A DNA stretch of 64,000 nt from Tritrichomonas musculus (Eukaryota > Parabasalia > Tritrichomonadida > Tritrichomonadidae): positions 992,001-1,056,000 of the forward strand of contig JAPFFF010000048.1 of assembly GCA_039105265.1 (NCBI GenBank). Direction: 5' to 3'. The notes below the pieces were generated by a model. It saw only the letters and a list, made by a program, of their open reading frames with translations, searched no databases and was not told the origin of the DNA. Shown here one piece after another: positions 1 to 10,123 of the stretch. The position numbers and the translations under genes were made by a program. Position 1 is the first letter of the stretch. Each line of letters starts with the position of its first letter.

Positions 1-379
1 ATTATAAAAAAATTCTATCTGTGAAAACCTGCAAAAATATATTATAATTATATAATTAAAATATAAAGAATCAAAAGCAATCCTAAAGTTCGATTTACCC
101 CAGCATACAGAGTTTCGGTACCTTTAAACGATAAATACTTATTAGTGTTTTAAAAAATATTACGTTATACAAGCAATATAAATATATGGATATTATACCA
201 TTATAATAAATTTCTAATATAATATTTTGAAAATAAAAAAATCATTTTTCGAAAAAAAAAAAAAGATGGATGCTTGTAAGTATTCAATAGAAATAGTCAT
301 ATATGATTTTGAAATGAATGCATGATTGATATATACCTAAAATTATGATTTTTTAAAAAATAGATATTTTGAGAGAACT

Positions 380-1040
380 CACTGAATTTTTATCTCTCAA
401 TTGGAAAGGAGAACCTTAAAAATTGAATATCAACTTCGGAAATTTGTGAACAAATTATTAAACTTTTTGAGCTCATTCTGTTTTGAAATTTTGAAGAGAG
501 ACAACGATCAATGAATTTGTTGCTTTGAAGACATCGCTGGGCAAAGGTGGACATCGATTTCAAAGAGACTAAAAAATGAGAAAGAGATTTGAGAAGAATC
601 GATACATCAAAGTTCTGGCATGTCTTTCTTTGGCGATGGACACATCGGTTATCTTAGGAAAACCGAAAGTAATGAAATAAAAAGGAAAGTTCAAACTTTG
701 TCGAGCAGGAACAGTTGTGAACCAACAAATGTTGTGTTTTATGAAGACAACAGTAAATATTTATGCACTAATGAAAGAAGAACAAATAATTATTTATGTT
801 TCGAGTTTAAAACTGATCGGGTTACAAATTGGTGTCATTTCCATTCTGCAAAAGAGATGTTTGGATGATAATGAAGAGTAGGAAACTCTTGACATTCAAA
901 GTGAATGCTCTTACATGAATGTAAGTTGCTTGACACATCTGTTTGAAGTACAAGACTTGAGTTTGAAAATCATATCTCATTGTCAGATTGAGGTCAACTG
1001 GGAAAACTTGGTCAGATAGTGGGAATTTAGCACTCAATAT
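380..1040 (+). pseudogene. Decayed BTB/F5-8C-like trichomonad gene fragment
   Basis: An ATG-started frame at 620-868 (82 codons) carries segments such as GYLRKTESN, NVVFYEDNSKYL and NNYLCFEFKTDRV. These resemble the F5/8 type C-like (discoidin) domain of the large trichomonad BTB-domain family. After the stop at 868 another frame continues with DNEE-stop-ETLDIQSECSYMN, which fits the next strand of that domain if a Trp codon became TAG. Before 620 the pieces TEFLSLNWKGEP (near 380-415) and AGQRWTSISKRLK (near 537-573) look like the linker before the domain, in other frames. I read this as a 5'-truncated, frameshifted relic. The family assignment is from memory of its motif pattern and is moderate. 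Confidence 0.45.
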
Positions 1041-1422
1041 ATTTGAATTATACGGAAACTAATATAAAATTTGCTTGATAATTTTAAAAAAATACTATTT
1101 TTAATGATTTTTTAACACAAATAACTTTTGAAGTTCTTTTTGGTAGTAGAGCTTTTAATAATTGTTTGCCATTAAAACATTTATCAATTTCTTGATATTG
1201 ATATTAAATATATTTAAGGAAATAAAATTGAATATCAAAAGATACTCTTTTATTTGAATTTTTGTATTATTTATGTATTTACACATTTATAAAAGAGAAA
1301 AAATATGATATATAATTGGTTAAATTCAATATAAATAAATACTTTCTCAAAAAATGATTTCATTCAATTTTTTTTATAAAATTTCACAAAATTGAATTGA
1401 TAAGTTGTTATAAAAATTTAAG

Positions 1423-3210
1423 TTGAATCTCACAGTTCTATCTCTTCTCACATCTTCATTTCTTAATTCTCCATTTTTTACAGGGACTCCATCTTCCAAA
1501 GTTTCTATTTCTCGTTCAAAATTAATTCATTTTTTCCCCTCGTCTTTTTACAACGTTAAAAAACTACAAATTAACCAAGTGCAATTTCGGTATTTCCAAA
1601 ATACGCCAATTATTGTGAATTCGGAAGATGTAGATATCAGTATGGCAACCCTTTATTATCAACATACCTTAGTTTTATTTGACAATGAAACGATATCCAT
1701 TAATAATTCAATATTTTATCATTGCCACTCTCCCAATTCAGGTGGTAGCATTTATTTTATTAATCAAGTTGGTAAATTAGACATATCCGATGTATTTTTT
1801 TATAATTGTTTATCGTATATGATCGGAGGAGCTATTTACTGTGACAGCAAAGAGGTAAGCTTAACTTCCCTTACATTCTCATTATGTAATGCTGTTAATT
1901 CCCAAGCCGGCTACTTTCAAACGACAGAATATTGTACATACAGTCGTTTACTATTCTACAACTGTTTTATCCCCGGTGAAATCACCTACGACGGCCCCGT
2001 ACTAGATATTATTGACAAATACGAGGACAACTGGGACATGTCCAGTTTTACAGATATCAATGCCAGTTACAACACGATAAAGACCTCCTTTTTATGCCCG
2101 TTGATTTCCATTCACTCAAACGGCTATTACGGGTTCTATATGACCTTTTTCACGCTTTTCGAGAACACATGCCCAATCGAGATCAAAATTAGCGGAGACA
2201 ACTACCCAATGGCGAACGCACAGTATCTAAATCTCGTACAGAACCACGTCTCGGCAGCAGTCTTTTTGATAGAAAGCGCCCTCTTGTTTGCACTCGAGTG
2301 CTTCATCGGACACGACTACGGAGTCTCGTACTTCCCAAAGCAGACGCCGAATCCGACCCAGTCCCCGATGGCGACGCTGGTGCCGCCAACGGCGCCGAAC
2401 TTCACGCTGCACGGATACAGAAGGAGCACTGAAAAAGTGGAGAGGCACTTCCAGTACGTCTTCAGCAGAGAGAAGCGAAAGTTTGAGAAGGTCTTCTTCG
2501 TGCCGCAGCGAGAGGTTGCAAAGAACGTCCAAGCTGCGCAGATGGCCAAAATGGCAAACAGAAACAAGCAAAGCCACAATCATAACGCGGCGCCAAACAA
2601 AGATAACAACAATAATAATCATAATCATAGATACAGCGCAAACAAAGATAACAACAACAATAATAATAATCATAATTATAGATACAGCACAAACAAAGAT
2701 AGATCTGATGAAAACTATAATAGTAATCGATACAGCACAGATAAGTCTAACGATCGCTATAGTAATTATAATAGATATGGCACAGGTAGTTATTATAAAA
2801 ACTACAAAAATGTTCATTTTGGCGCTGGGTACGGAGGAGGCGGGAGGAGGCCGAGCGAGATCTCTGACGCTGTGTTGGCACTTTTTAGAGGAGAATCAAG
2901 CTACATATCGTTTGACTCGAGCATGATTGACTACCCTGAGATCGAGTTTGTTGAATGCGAGGAGCAGTGCTTCATATCTGACTTCGAGACGTATCCGATT
3001 GACGAGCACACGCTCATCAGCATCAGCATTGAAATCGAGGATGAGACGACTGAAGCGAGCTACATTGTGGTCAGGTTTCCCACAAATGCGATGAACATTG
3101 CCATCATTTGCATTATCGTTGCAGCGTCAATTGCTTTGTACGTGATGGTGATGAGCGTTGTCTGCTTCAGGGCCAGAGCTGTTAATGAAAACGCAGACAG
3201 TCCTTTGTGA
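1423..3210 (+). CDS. Beta-helix (Pmp-like) surface protein, N-terminus missing or non-ATG
   Basis: The frame is open from 1414 to the stop at 3208-3210, but 1423 is a TTG; the first in-frame ATG is at 1642 (codon 74), already inside the folded part. The N-terminal ~300 residues show short repeats with GGSIYF and GGAIYC motifs, typical of right-handed beta-helix polymorphic membrane-like proteins of trichomonads. Next comes a Pro-rich linker, then an Asn/His/Tyr-rich stretch (about residues 385-470). One membrane span lies at about 557-580, followed by a 15-residue tail, CFRARAVNENADSPL. It would be a type I surface protein if it had a signal peptide, but none is visible, so the 5' end may be lost or frameshifted. 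Base composition rises from AT-rich to GC-rich after about 2,180. Role unknown; adhesion is a guess from the family. Confidence 0.6.
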   Translation: MNLTVLSLLTSSFLNSPFFTGTPSSKVSISRSKLIHFFPSSFYNVKKLQINQVQFRYFQNTPIIVNSEDVDISMATLYYQHTLVLFDNETISINNSIFYHCHSPNSGGSIYFINQVGKLDISDVFFYNCLSYMIGGAIYCDSKEVSLTSLTFSLCNAVNSQAGYFQTTEYCTYSRLLFYNCFIPGEITYDGPVLDIIDKYEDNWDMSSFTDINASYNTIKTSFLCPLISIHSNGYYGFYMTFFTLFENTCPIEIKISGDNYPMANAQYLNLVQNHVSAAVFLIESALLFALECFIGHDYGVSYFPKQTPNPTQSPMATLVPPTAPNFTLHGYRRSTEKVERHFQYVFSREKRKFEKVFFVPQREVAKNVQAAQMAKMANRNKQSHNHNAAPNKDNNNNNHNHRYSANKDNNNNNNNHNYRYSTNKDRSDENYNSNRYSTDKSNDRYSNYNRYGTGSYYKNYKNVHFGAGYGGGGRRPSEISDAVLALFRGESSYISFDSSMIDYPEIEFVECEEQCFISDFETYPIDEHTLISISIEIEDETTEASYIVVRFPTNAMNIAIICIIVAASIALYVMVMSVVCFRARAVNENADSPL

Positions 3211-3877
3211 CACTTTTTTGTATTTTTTTTGTTTTAATATAAAATAAATATTTATTGTTGTTTGTCATTGTTATTTAATTTATTTCGCTAAAAAAAACAA
3301 TTTTTGTGATGCCAATCATCAATCATTATCTGAAAGGCTTCATCGCTTTAATCATAAGAATATCGAATTCACAATTTATTGATGAGTGTCAGTCAAATTC
3401 TTTCAATAAATAGTAAATGTGGTTACAAAAAAAGAACAATCGAATTTTTTGTTTTTGGATCTATTATTGCTGATATTTTTGATTAGAAGTTGCAAAATCT
3501 CAAACAAATTAAGATAAATTTTTAATATATTATGAAACTTTGAATAGAAGAAGCTGCATATTTGGCCAATTGTTCTATAATCGTTTAACATGTTGCGAAT
3601 AATTTAAAAAAAGGAATTCAATTTATCGACCAAATAATGACAGAATATTGAAATCAAATATCAATGATAATATCTTATTAATCACTAAATAAAATTTAAA
3701 ATTATTTTAGAAATTATAATTTATATAAATTTTAAAATTAAAAAATAATGTAAAATTATTGAAAATCCCTTGTTTACTACTTCTCTAATTTAATTTTATA
3801 TCTAAATTGTAAGTCCGCTTGAAATAAAAACGAAAATAAACTTTATAAGTTGTTAAAAGAACCATTACTTGATATGA
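3211..3877. other. AT-rich intergenic stretch
   Basis: This is the spacer between the convergent surface-protein and Myb genes. It holds only short A/T-rich frames without recognisable motifs. Both flanking genes end here, so it should contain two 3' ends; TAAA/AATAAA-like motifs abound but none stands out. Confidence 0.5.
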
Positions 3878-4633
3878 TTATAAGCACCATTCTTCAAAAT
3901 TTAAATCACCCAACATATCTATTCCAATGATATCATCTGTTACATTGTCATTATTGACAGATTGTACATTGTTTGAATCATTTTCAATTTTTGTTACTTT
4001 AGGGATTTCTTGAACATATGAACTATTGGCTTCTTTTCTTTCAATATTTTTAGGAAATTTTTTATTAAGGAAATAATGCCAACGATTCTTGATTGAATTA
4101 GTACTTCTCTTTGGGAAAAAAGTTTGTATTATTGACCATTTGGATCCATACTCACCATATAATTTGATCAGCAGTTCGTCTTCTTCTTTTGACCATTCAC
4201 CTAGAAATATACCTGGAATAAGGTAATTCGAATATCGATCTCGAATTTGTTTCGGAGTTCTTCCAACCATGAATTCTGAAATTAGAATCCAATTATGAGT
4301 TCCAAATATTTTAACTAATTCTTTAATTTTTTCATCTTCTTCTTTTGTAAAATGATTTCTTAATTTTTTCTTACTTGTAGATTGCTGTAATGTATTTTCA
4401 GGTTTTTCAGATTTTTGTTGTTCAGCTTCTGAACAAACGACTTGATTTTTTTTGCAGGCATCATTTTCATTGATTAAAATTGGATTGGGGATGCAAAATA
4501 TTGGGCAACAATGAGGAGGACAATTTAAAAATGGCGCTGATATGACGATTGGAATTGAAATGCTAGTTTGCTTTTTAGCATTATCATTTTGAAGTGTATT
4601 ATTGCCAATAATAAAAGATGGAATCGAAATCAT
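3878..4633 (-). CDS. Two-repeat Myb-like DNA-binding protein
   Basis: This 251-residue protein starts at a true ATG. Residues about 95-195 hold two adjacent Myb/SANT repeats. The first contains FTKEEDEKIKELVKIFG, then NWILISEFM and RTPKQIRDRYSNYL. The second contains WSKEEDELLIKLYGEYG, then KWSIIQTFF and RSTNSIKNRWHYFL. The regular bulky aromatics and the REDRYxNYL/KNRWxxFL recognition helices are those of trichomonad R2R3-type Myb proteins, several of which control transcription. The N-terminus has a Cys/Pro-rich patch of unknown role and the C-terminus is acidic. Upstream on the minus strand TCATATC/TCATTTC motifs lie 10-30 nt before the ATG, as expected for an initiator. It likely acts in the nucleus; the target genes are unknown. 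Confidence 0.88.
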   Translation of the reverse strand: MISIPSFIIGNNTLQNDNAKKQTSISIPIVISAPFLNCPPHCCPIFCIPNPILINENDACKKNQVVCSEAEQQKSEKPENTLQQSTSKKKLRNHFTKEEDEKIKELVKIFGTHNWILISEFMVGRTPKQIRDRYSNYLIPGIFLGEWSKEEDELLIKLYGEYGSKWSIIQTFFPKRSTNSIKNRWHYFLNKKFPKNIERKEANSSYVQEIPKVTKIENDSNNVQSVNNDNVTDDIIGIDMLGDLNFEEWCL

Positions 4634-4976
4634 TTGCCAGAAATGATGATATGAATTTTTTTTTTTTTCAATGATTATATACTATTAATTTTTATATTTC
4701 AGAAAAAGTTTTATATTGCGAATATAAAAAAAATGGGTAGAACTGAAAAAATAGAGATACCACTTTTTGATAAATAATAGATTTTACAGGGTTCAATTTT
4801 TAAAAAAATATTCAAACAAATATTATGTGCAAACACGTATTATCAATAATGATTTTTCATTTTTAGCTGATTTACTTAGAAAGGTTAGATGATGTTTTGA
4901 TTTTTATCAAAAATTGGAAAATGATATAAATTTTCACCTTTTATTGAATTGTATTGAATAAAAAAAAATTTCAATT
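4634..4976. other. 5' flank of the Myb gene up to the transposon
   Basis: AT-rich, without frames of note. It carries the Myb promoter region (on -) and ends at the TTAA target site of the adjacent Kolobok-like element. Confidence 0.4.
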
Positions 4977-4980
4977 TTAA

Positions 4981-4999
4981 GGGTAAAGTTGGCTTTTCT
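4981..4999 (+). repeat. Left terminal inverted repeat of Kolobok-like element
   Basis: GGGTAAAGTTGGCTTTTCT, preceded by TTAA at 4977-4980. It matches the right end base for base. Confidence 0.85.
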
Positions 5000-6565
5000 C
5001 AACTTTTCCCCACTTTTTGTAATATCTTTCAAAATATTCTATGAGTTTTTGCTAATGGCAAATTAGAAATTCCTTTAAAATATGATAAATATTTATATAT
5101 CTTTTCAAATAAAAATTTTAAATTAATTATTTTATATATATATACATTAATATATATATTTGATTTGTTTAATGTTTTGTTAAAATATATTTTATATTAT
5201 AAACAAGAGAATTTGTAAAAATATCAATTTTTTTACATTTCAATTGCCTCAAATAATTGAATAAAAAAAACATTCTTTCAAAAAATTGAGAATATTTTTC
5301 ATTTATATAAAAATACTTTTATTTAGCCATTTTGAATATCTATAAATATATATGATATCTAAATATTTAATATATTTTGTTGCGTGCTAATATACAATTA
5401 TAGATTATATTTGTTCAAAAATTAAACATAATTGTCAGATTATCTCTATATTTTTCTGGCATAAAGAATTAAATATTATATCTAGGTAATAAATATAATA
5501 TTATATGACATAGATTGATCAAATATCTTTATTTTATGCCAGTATTTATAAATTAAATTAATTAAATTTTTATCAAATACTCCAATGATATGATTATTAA
5601 TGTAATATTTATAAATATAACATTATAAATAAATATTAATAGTTGATCCAATTTATATCCAAAGATACTAATAAAAAAATAATCAAATAAATTCTATATA
5701 TTATATTTCAGTTTTTGAATTAAAATAAGGGTTAGCACTCTCAAAATTAGTAATTCTTTCTCACAAATTGTATAAATATTATCATGCAAATATAACTATT
5801 ATTTTGATTGATTATATTAATTAATAAAAAACAAATCTGTTATAAATTTCATATTTTGAGAAAAAATTAATAATTTAAACTGATTTTGAATTCATATGTT
5901 TTTATCTCTTTATATAGTTAATTAGCATATTATCAATATTATTAATTAAACATATATATAAATTGTTTATATATATATATCAAATATATATATGTAATAT
6001 AATTTTTTTTAAGGATCTTGAAATAAAAAACTTTAAATAAAAAAAAAAACGATTACTTTTTTCGATTATTTATCATTTGGGAAAATTCAAATTTGAATTC
6101 TCCAAATTCGAACAAAGAGTCCATGAACAGCAATCAAAATACCAAAAAAAAATCAACAAAAGAGTCTAACCTTTCATATTCTTTCAGTTTTTTCAAATCC
6201 ATATGTATATCCCATACAATAGGTTCTTGACCAAACGCCAGTTATACTACTATTGATCTCCTATTTATCTCTAGTTTCATATCCAAGTGTTAAAAACCTC
6301 TAGAAATGCTTCTATCATCCATATTTTTCAATATTTTTTTTCTTTTATTTTCATAAGATTAAAAATGTAAACCATAGAAAAATACATATAATTTGTATAA
6401 ACTTTTGAATTTTATTTTTTTTTTATTTTTAAAATATCTCTTATAGAATAAATAGATTTATATAAACATAATAAAGCAAAAGATATGGAGAATAAAAAGT
6501 AAATAAATGTAATAAGAAGAATGTTTATTATCAAATAATTGTTTGATGATCATCAATTGATTTCG

Positions 6566-8044
6566 TCAAACAAGCTTAAAAGAAAATCTTTTTTGAATTA
6601 AAATGTTCATGTTGACTAGTCTGGTTACCTGCGATCTAATTACGAATTGAGGTCGAGCATATTTGCTTGTGTCAAAGTATGTAGTAATATATTTCATTAT
6701 TTTGTTGTACGGCACAAATGGCTTATCTTCAGTGGCTAATGCTGATATAGCATCAATAATCAATTGCTGTACGGGTGAAAACTTCCCTTTTCGTCTTTTG
6801 TTTCGCACATCCATTGAAGAAATATCTTCAAGCATGTCATCAGCATAATTGTGTACCATCTTATCTTTTGAACTGACTTTGTACTTATTGGCTTTTATTT
6901 TTCTTTTGATTGCTCTTTTCTTTTTATATGCATCTGTTTTTGTTGTTGTGGCTTTCTTTCTTTTTGTTTCTACCAAAGCTTTTTCATGTAACATTACATG
7001 ATTAGGAAGTGTTAACTGAAAAGAATCAAAGATCGCTTTTTTCCAATATGGAACATTCCATTTGATGATTGATACATATGCACGGATTCTCCAGCTAATT
7101 CTAAAGGCTGTGTTTTTGCTGGCTATTGAAGCACGAGAATGGTTAAACGACTCAATTGGGTTGGTAGTATACTCTGGATCAACTTTACTAAATGTATCAG
7201 ATATGTCTGAGATTAATTCATCTAGTGTTTTTAATGCTTTAGCATTATATTCTGGGTCCAGATCCTCATGTTCAATAAAATAGTTTGGCATGCTTTCCCA
7301 TTTCTGGAGTTTTTCTTCATTATTAAAATTTTTGTCATGTAGTAAAATTGAAAAAAAATTTTGAATTAATTCATTAAGGTTTTTCAAATCTTGATCGTTC
7401 ATGCAAATTTGATTTATAATTTTCTTGGTTTTTTTGCATAAATGATTTGTGTCAAATTTAATTTTGGCAAGAGGAAGTTTTTCTGATATTAATTTATGAT
7501 CTGTGAGATCGCAATCATGAATGAAAGTTAGATTGCTTAAGGAGTCTATTTGTGTCCTTTCGATGATATGGTTCAATGAAATGCCTTCCATATTTTTTGA
7601 ATGCTTTTCTGTGGAACTTAAAGAGGCAGCTTGTTCTTTCCCATGGTGAACAAGATGGAAACAAATAATGAAGTTAGTCTTTAAATCCATTAAAATTCCA
7701 AGGCAGTGTTGACCATTTCTTCGGTGGCTCCACGAAGCATCGAAGCCTAATTTTATTTGAGTGGTTTTTTTCAGTTCATCCAATTTTTCTTGGCAAACTT
7801 TTTCGGCTAAATCTCTGAGTACAATATCAATTAAAAACAAGTAATCATAATATATTGTTCTTGATATTATGTATTTCTCTGTCATAGAACAATAAGATTC
7901 AATTCCTTCATAGCCATATCCATTGATAATGATTGATAATATCTCTTTCAAGTTTCTTTTGATCTTTTCAATGTTTTTTGGTTTGTGTACATTTCTTTCT
8001 AATAATTCTTGAAAAGTTGAATGTCTTAATGTATGTTGATTCAT
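6566..8044 (-). CDS. Kolobok-like DDE transposase with C-terminal linker-histone-like domain
   Basis: The first true ATG gives 492 residues; the frame extends three codons upstream to a TTG. Counting from that TTG (subtract 3 for ATG numbering), the catalytic core shows LGFDASWSHRRNGQHCLGIL (D105), FIHDCDLTDHK (D180) and NPIESFNHSRAS (E301), the Mutator/Kolobok DDE pattern in which the first Asp sits in a DxxW motif. A Lys/Arg-rich stretch (about 363-424) leads to residues 425-495, whose spacing matches the H1/H5 globular winged helix: SPVQQLIIDAISAL, then YNKIMKYI, then SQVTRLVNMNILIQ, ending SFKL. A TCACTTTT motif lies about 15-20 nt before the ATG. It should bind the element's 19-bp ends and cut at TTAA in the nucleus. 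The histone-like tail is unusual; it may help target chromatin or bind DNA. Confidence 0.8.
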   Translation of the reverse strand: MNQHTLRHSTFQELLERNVHKPKNIEKIKRNLKEILSIIINGYGYEGIESYCSMTEKYIISRTIYYDYLFLIDIVLRDLAEKVCQEKLDELKKTTQIKLGFDASWSHRRNGQHCLGILMDLKTNFIICFHLVHHGKEQAASLSSTEKHSKNMEGISLNHIIERTQIDSLSNLTFIHDCDLTDHKLISEKLPLAKIKFDTNHLCKKTKKIINQICMNDQDLKNLNELIQNFFSILLHDKNFNNEEKLQKWESMPNYFIEHEDLDPEYNAKALKTLDELISDISDTFSKVDPEYTTNPIESFNHSRASIASKNTAFRISWRIRAYVSIIKWNVPYWKKAIFDSFQLTLPNHVMLHEKALVETKRKKATTTKTDAYKKKRAIKRKIKANKYKVSSKDKMVHNYADDMLEDISSMDVRNKRRKGKFSPVQQLIIDAISALATEDKPFVPYNKIMKYITTYFDTSKYARPQFVIRSQVTRLVNMNILIQKRFSFKLV

Positions 8045-10100
8045 GAAAAACAATAAAAGTGAAGTAAATATAAACTAAAATTTTTGAACTTCACAAAAAG
8101 TCATAAGTAATAAAATTTTCTTTGAAATTTTCACAACTTTCTCAAAAGTCAGAACATAGATAATTGAATGTTAATTTTTTATTATTTCATTCAATTGTTT
8201 CTATCTTAAAAAATAAATCATAATAAAAAATGCTTTTGTTCTACAAATATGCATGACAAATTTGTATATATATTAATTCAATGATAAAGTATTTTGAAAA
8301 TGCTGCATTAAGTTATTTTAATTAAAATTATTAAGAGGATATTTGAATTCATATAACTTTTCAATAATTTCAAAGCCTATGAGAATATATTTTCAATAAA
8401 GTTTTGTATAAAAAAAAATAAATCTAATTCAAAACTTTATATTTATATTATTTCATTTTTAACCATATTTCCATTAACATATTATCGATAATTTTTTTTT
8501 TTACTTTTTAATACTTTTTTTAAAAGGATTGTCTCAAATTTTTATTTTTTTAATAATCTTGCTTGATATGTACTATTTTCAAATTCAAATTAAATAAAAA
8601 ATAAGGAATATAAAAAAATTCTTACAATTTTAGAGAGGAATAATCGAAGATAATCCAATTTTATGAATTTTTTCTAAAAAGAAAATATTTGATAAATCTA
8701 TAAAAAAGCATGAATAGATATTCACGCTTTTTAATATTTCAGGATTTATCAAAAAGTTTCTCATTGACCGTGTATAAACTGAAAAAGTTCTAAAAACTAT
8801 TTTCAGATAAACTTTTTCTAATTACTCAGCCAATTAAAAATAGAAATTAAAATCATCTAAATAAAAAAAAAAAAGTAAAATGTTAAAAAAAAATTTTTTT
8901 GCCTGAAATAAAAAATTGATTTTAAAAACATCTTATATTTATGACCATATTACTAGATATCAAATAATTTATTTAAAATTGTTATTATTATTATAAGATA
9001 TGCTTATTTATATATATTTCCAAAAATTGAAATAAAAACCTAAAATTATTTTTAATACTATTCAATTGTATCAAAAGTTAAAATAATTAAAATGGCCATT
9101 ATCACGATTTAAATAGTGATAAAATGATATATTCATTTTAATTTATTATAATTAAATAATATAATAAGTATATTATATGTTAGTAAATATATTAATTAAT
9201 ATAATAAATAGATAAGAGCAATAATAAATTTTAGTTAAAATTTTAATTTTAATTCAAATTTTACAATTATCCATTATTTTTATAAAAACTGATTTCATTC
9301 CAAAACGCTTTTTTTTCGTTTTCAAGGCAATATATTGATTTCAAAATCAAATTAGGGTATTTGTTATGCAGTATTAAATACGATAAAAACATTTTATTAC
9401 GAAATGCTGCAATTTTCATTATCCAAATTTTTCAATTGTTTGCTTTTCAACTATTGTATCAAGCATTTTTAATCAATACATTTGGTATCGATTATATATA
9501 CACTTTAATGATTTCTAACAATTCTCCTTCTACAAGAGCCGACTTGAAAAATAAAAATTTTCATGTTGTAAAATCAAAATTATTTTATCCCTACCAAAAA
9601 AATGTATTTTTTAGTGTTGACATCAAATATGGATGTAAAATATTCATATTAAAAAAATATTTCATCCAAATTCCATGAGGACTAGCAGATCAAGAATTGG
9701 TGTTTTCAAAATTATAAAAAAATTCATTATTTCTCATCATCTACGTAGCATTGTTTAACAATAATTGACAAATATTTATAGATGCATGGCATATATATAT
9801 AATATCATAATTTTATTAATAAAAAACCATTCAAGTAATAATTGCATAATCCTAATTTTTGTTATTTTATTTTTTTCCTTTTTTATTCATTTTTCTGAGA
9901 AAAATACAAAATTTAGAATATTTTACGTTCATCTGTGTTGATTAGAAGTTGAAAATTTGATTTGATAGCTCTGTGGAGCTCCTTTTTTTCTGTACATTTG
10001 AATGCCCCTCAGAAAAGATTGAATTTGCATAGAAATAAATTCAATGATCATACAATTCATTCAAGCAGCACATAGAATAAATTAAAAGATTTCAAAAAAA

Positions 10101-10119
10101 AGAAAAGCCAACTTTACCC
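10101..10119 (-). repeat. Right terminal inverted repeat of Kolobok-like element
   Basis: Exact reverse complement of 4981-4999, followed by TTAA at 10120-10123. Confidence 0.85.
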
Positions 10120-10123
10120 TTAA

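Larger units (their letters stand above)
4981..10119. mobile_element. Complete Kolobok-like DNA transposon, 5.14 kb, TTAA target site
   Basis: The ends are an exact 19-bp inverted repeat, GGGTAAAGTTGGCTTTTCT at 4981-4999 and its reverse complement at 10101-10119. Each end is directly flanked by TTAA (4977-4980 and 10120-10123). Inside lies one long transposase frame on the minus strand (6566-8044). TTAA duplications, a terminal GGG and a Mutator-like DDE fold together fit the Kolobok superfamily, known from Trichomonas; piggyBac also uses TTAA but its ends begin CCC and its transposase differs. About 1.6 kb on one side of the transposase and 2.1 kb on the other is AT-rich noncoding DNA, with a small hairpin near 8718-8747. 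Intact ends and an open transposase suggest a recent, perhaps still active, insertion. Confidence 0.8.

Noticed and set aside
2227-2817. Ile/Val-rich minus frame resembling a membrane protein
   Set aside because: Antisense of Asn/Asp codon runs (AAT/GAT) in the surface protein; hydrophobicity is an artefact.
9361-9678. 105-codon frame inside the Kolobok-like element
   Set aside because: TTG start, AT-driven residue use and no motif; not supported as a second gene of the element.
4981-10119. piggyBac classification from the TTAA site
   Set aside because: Ends start GGG rather than CCC and the transposase shows the DxxW Mutator/Kolobok pattern, not a piggyBac core.
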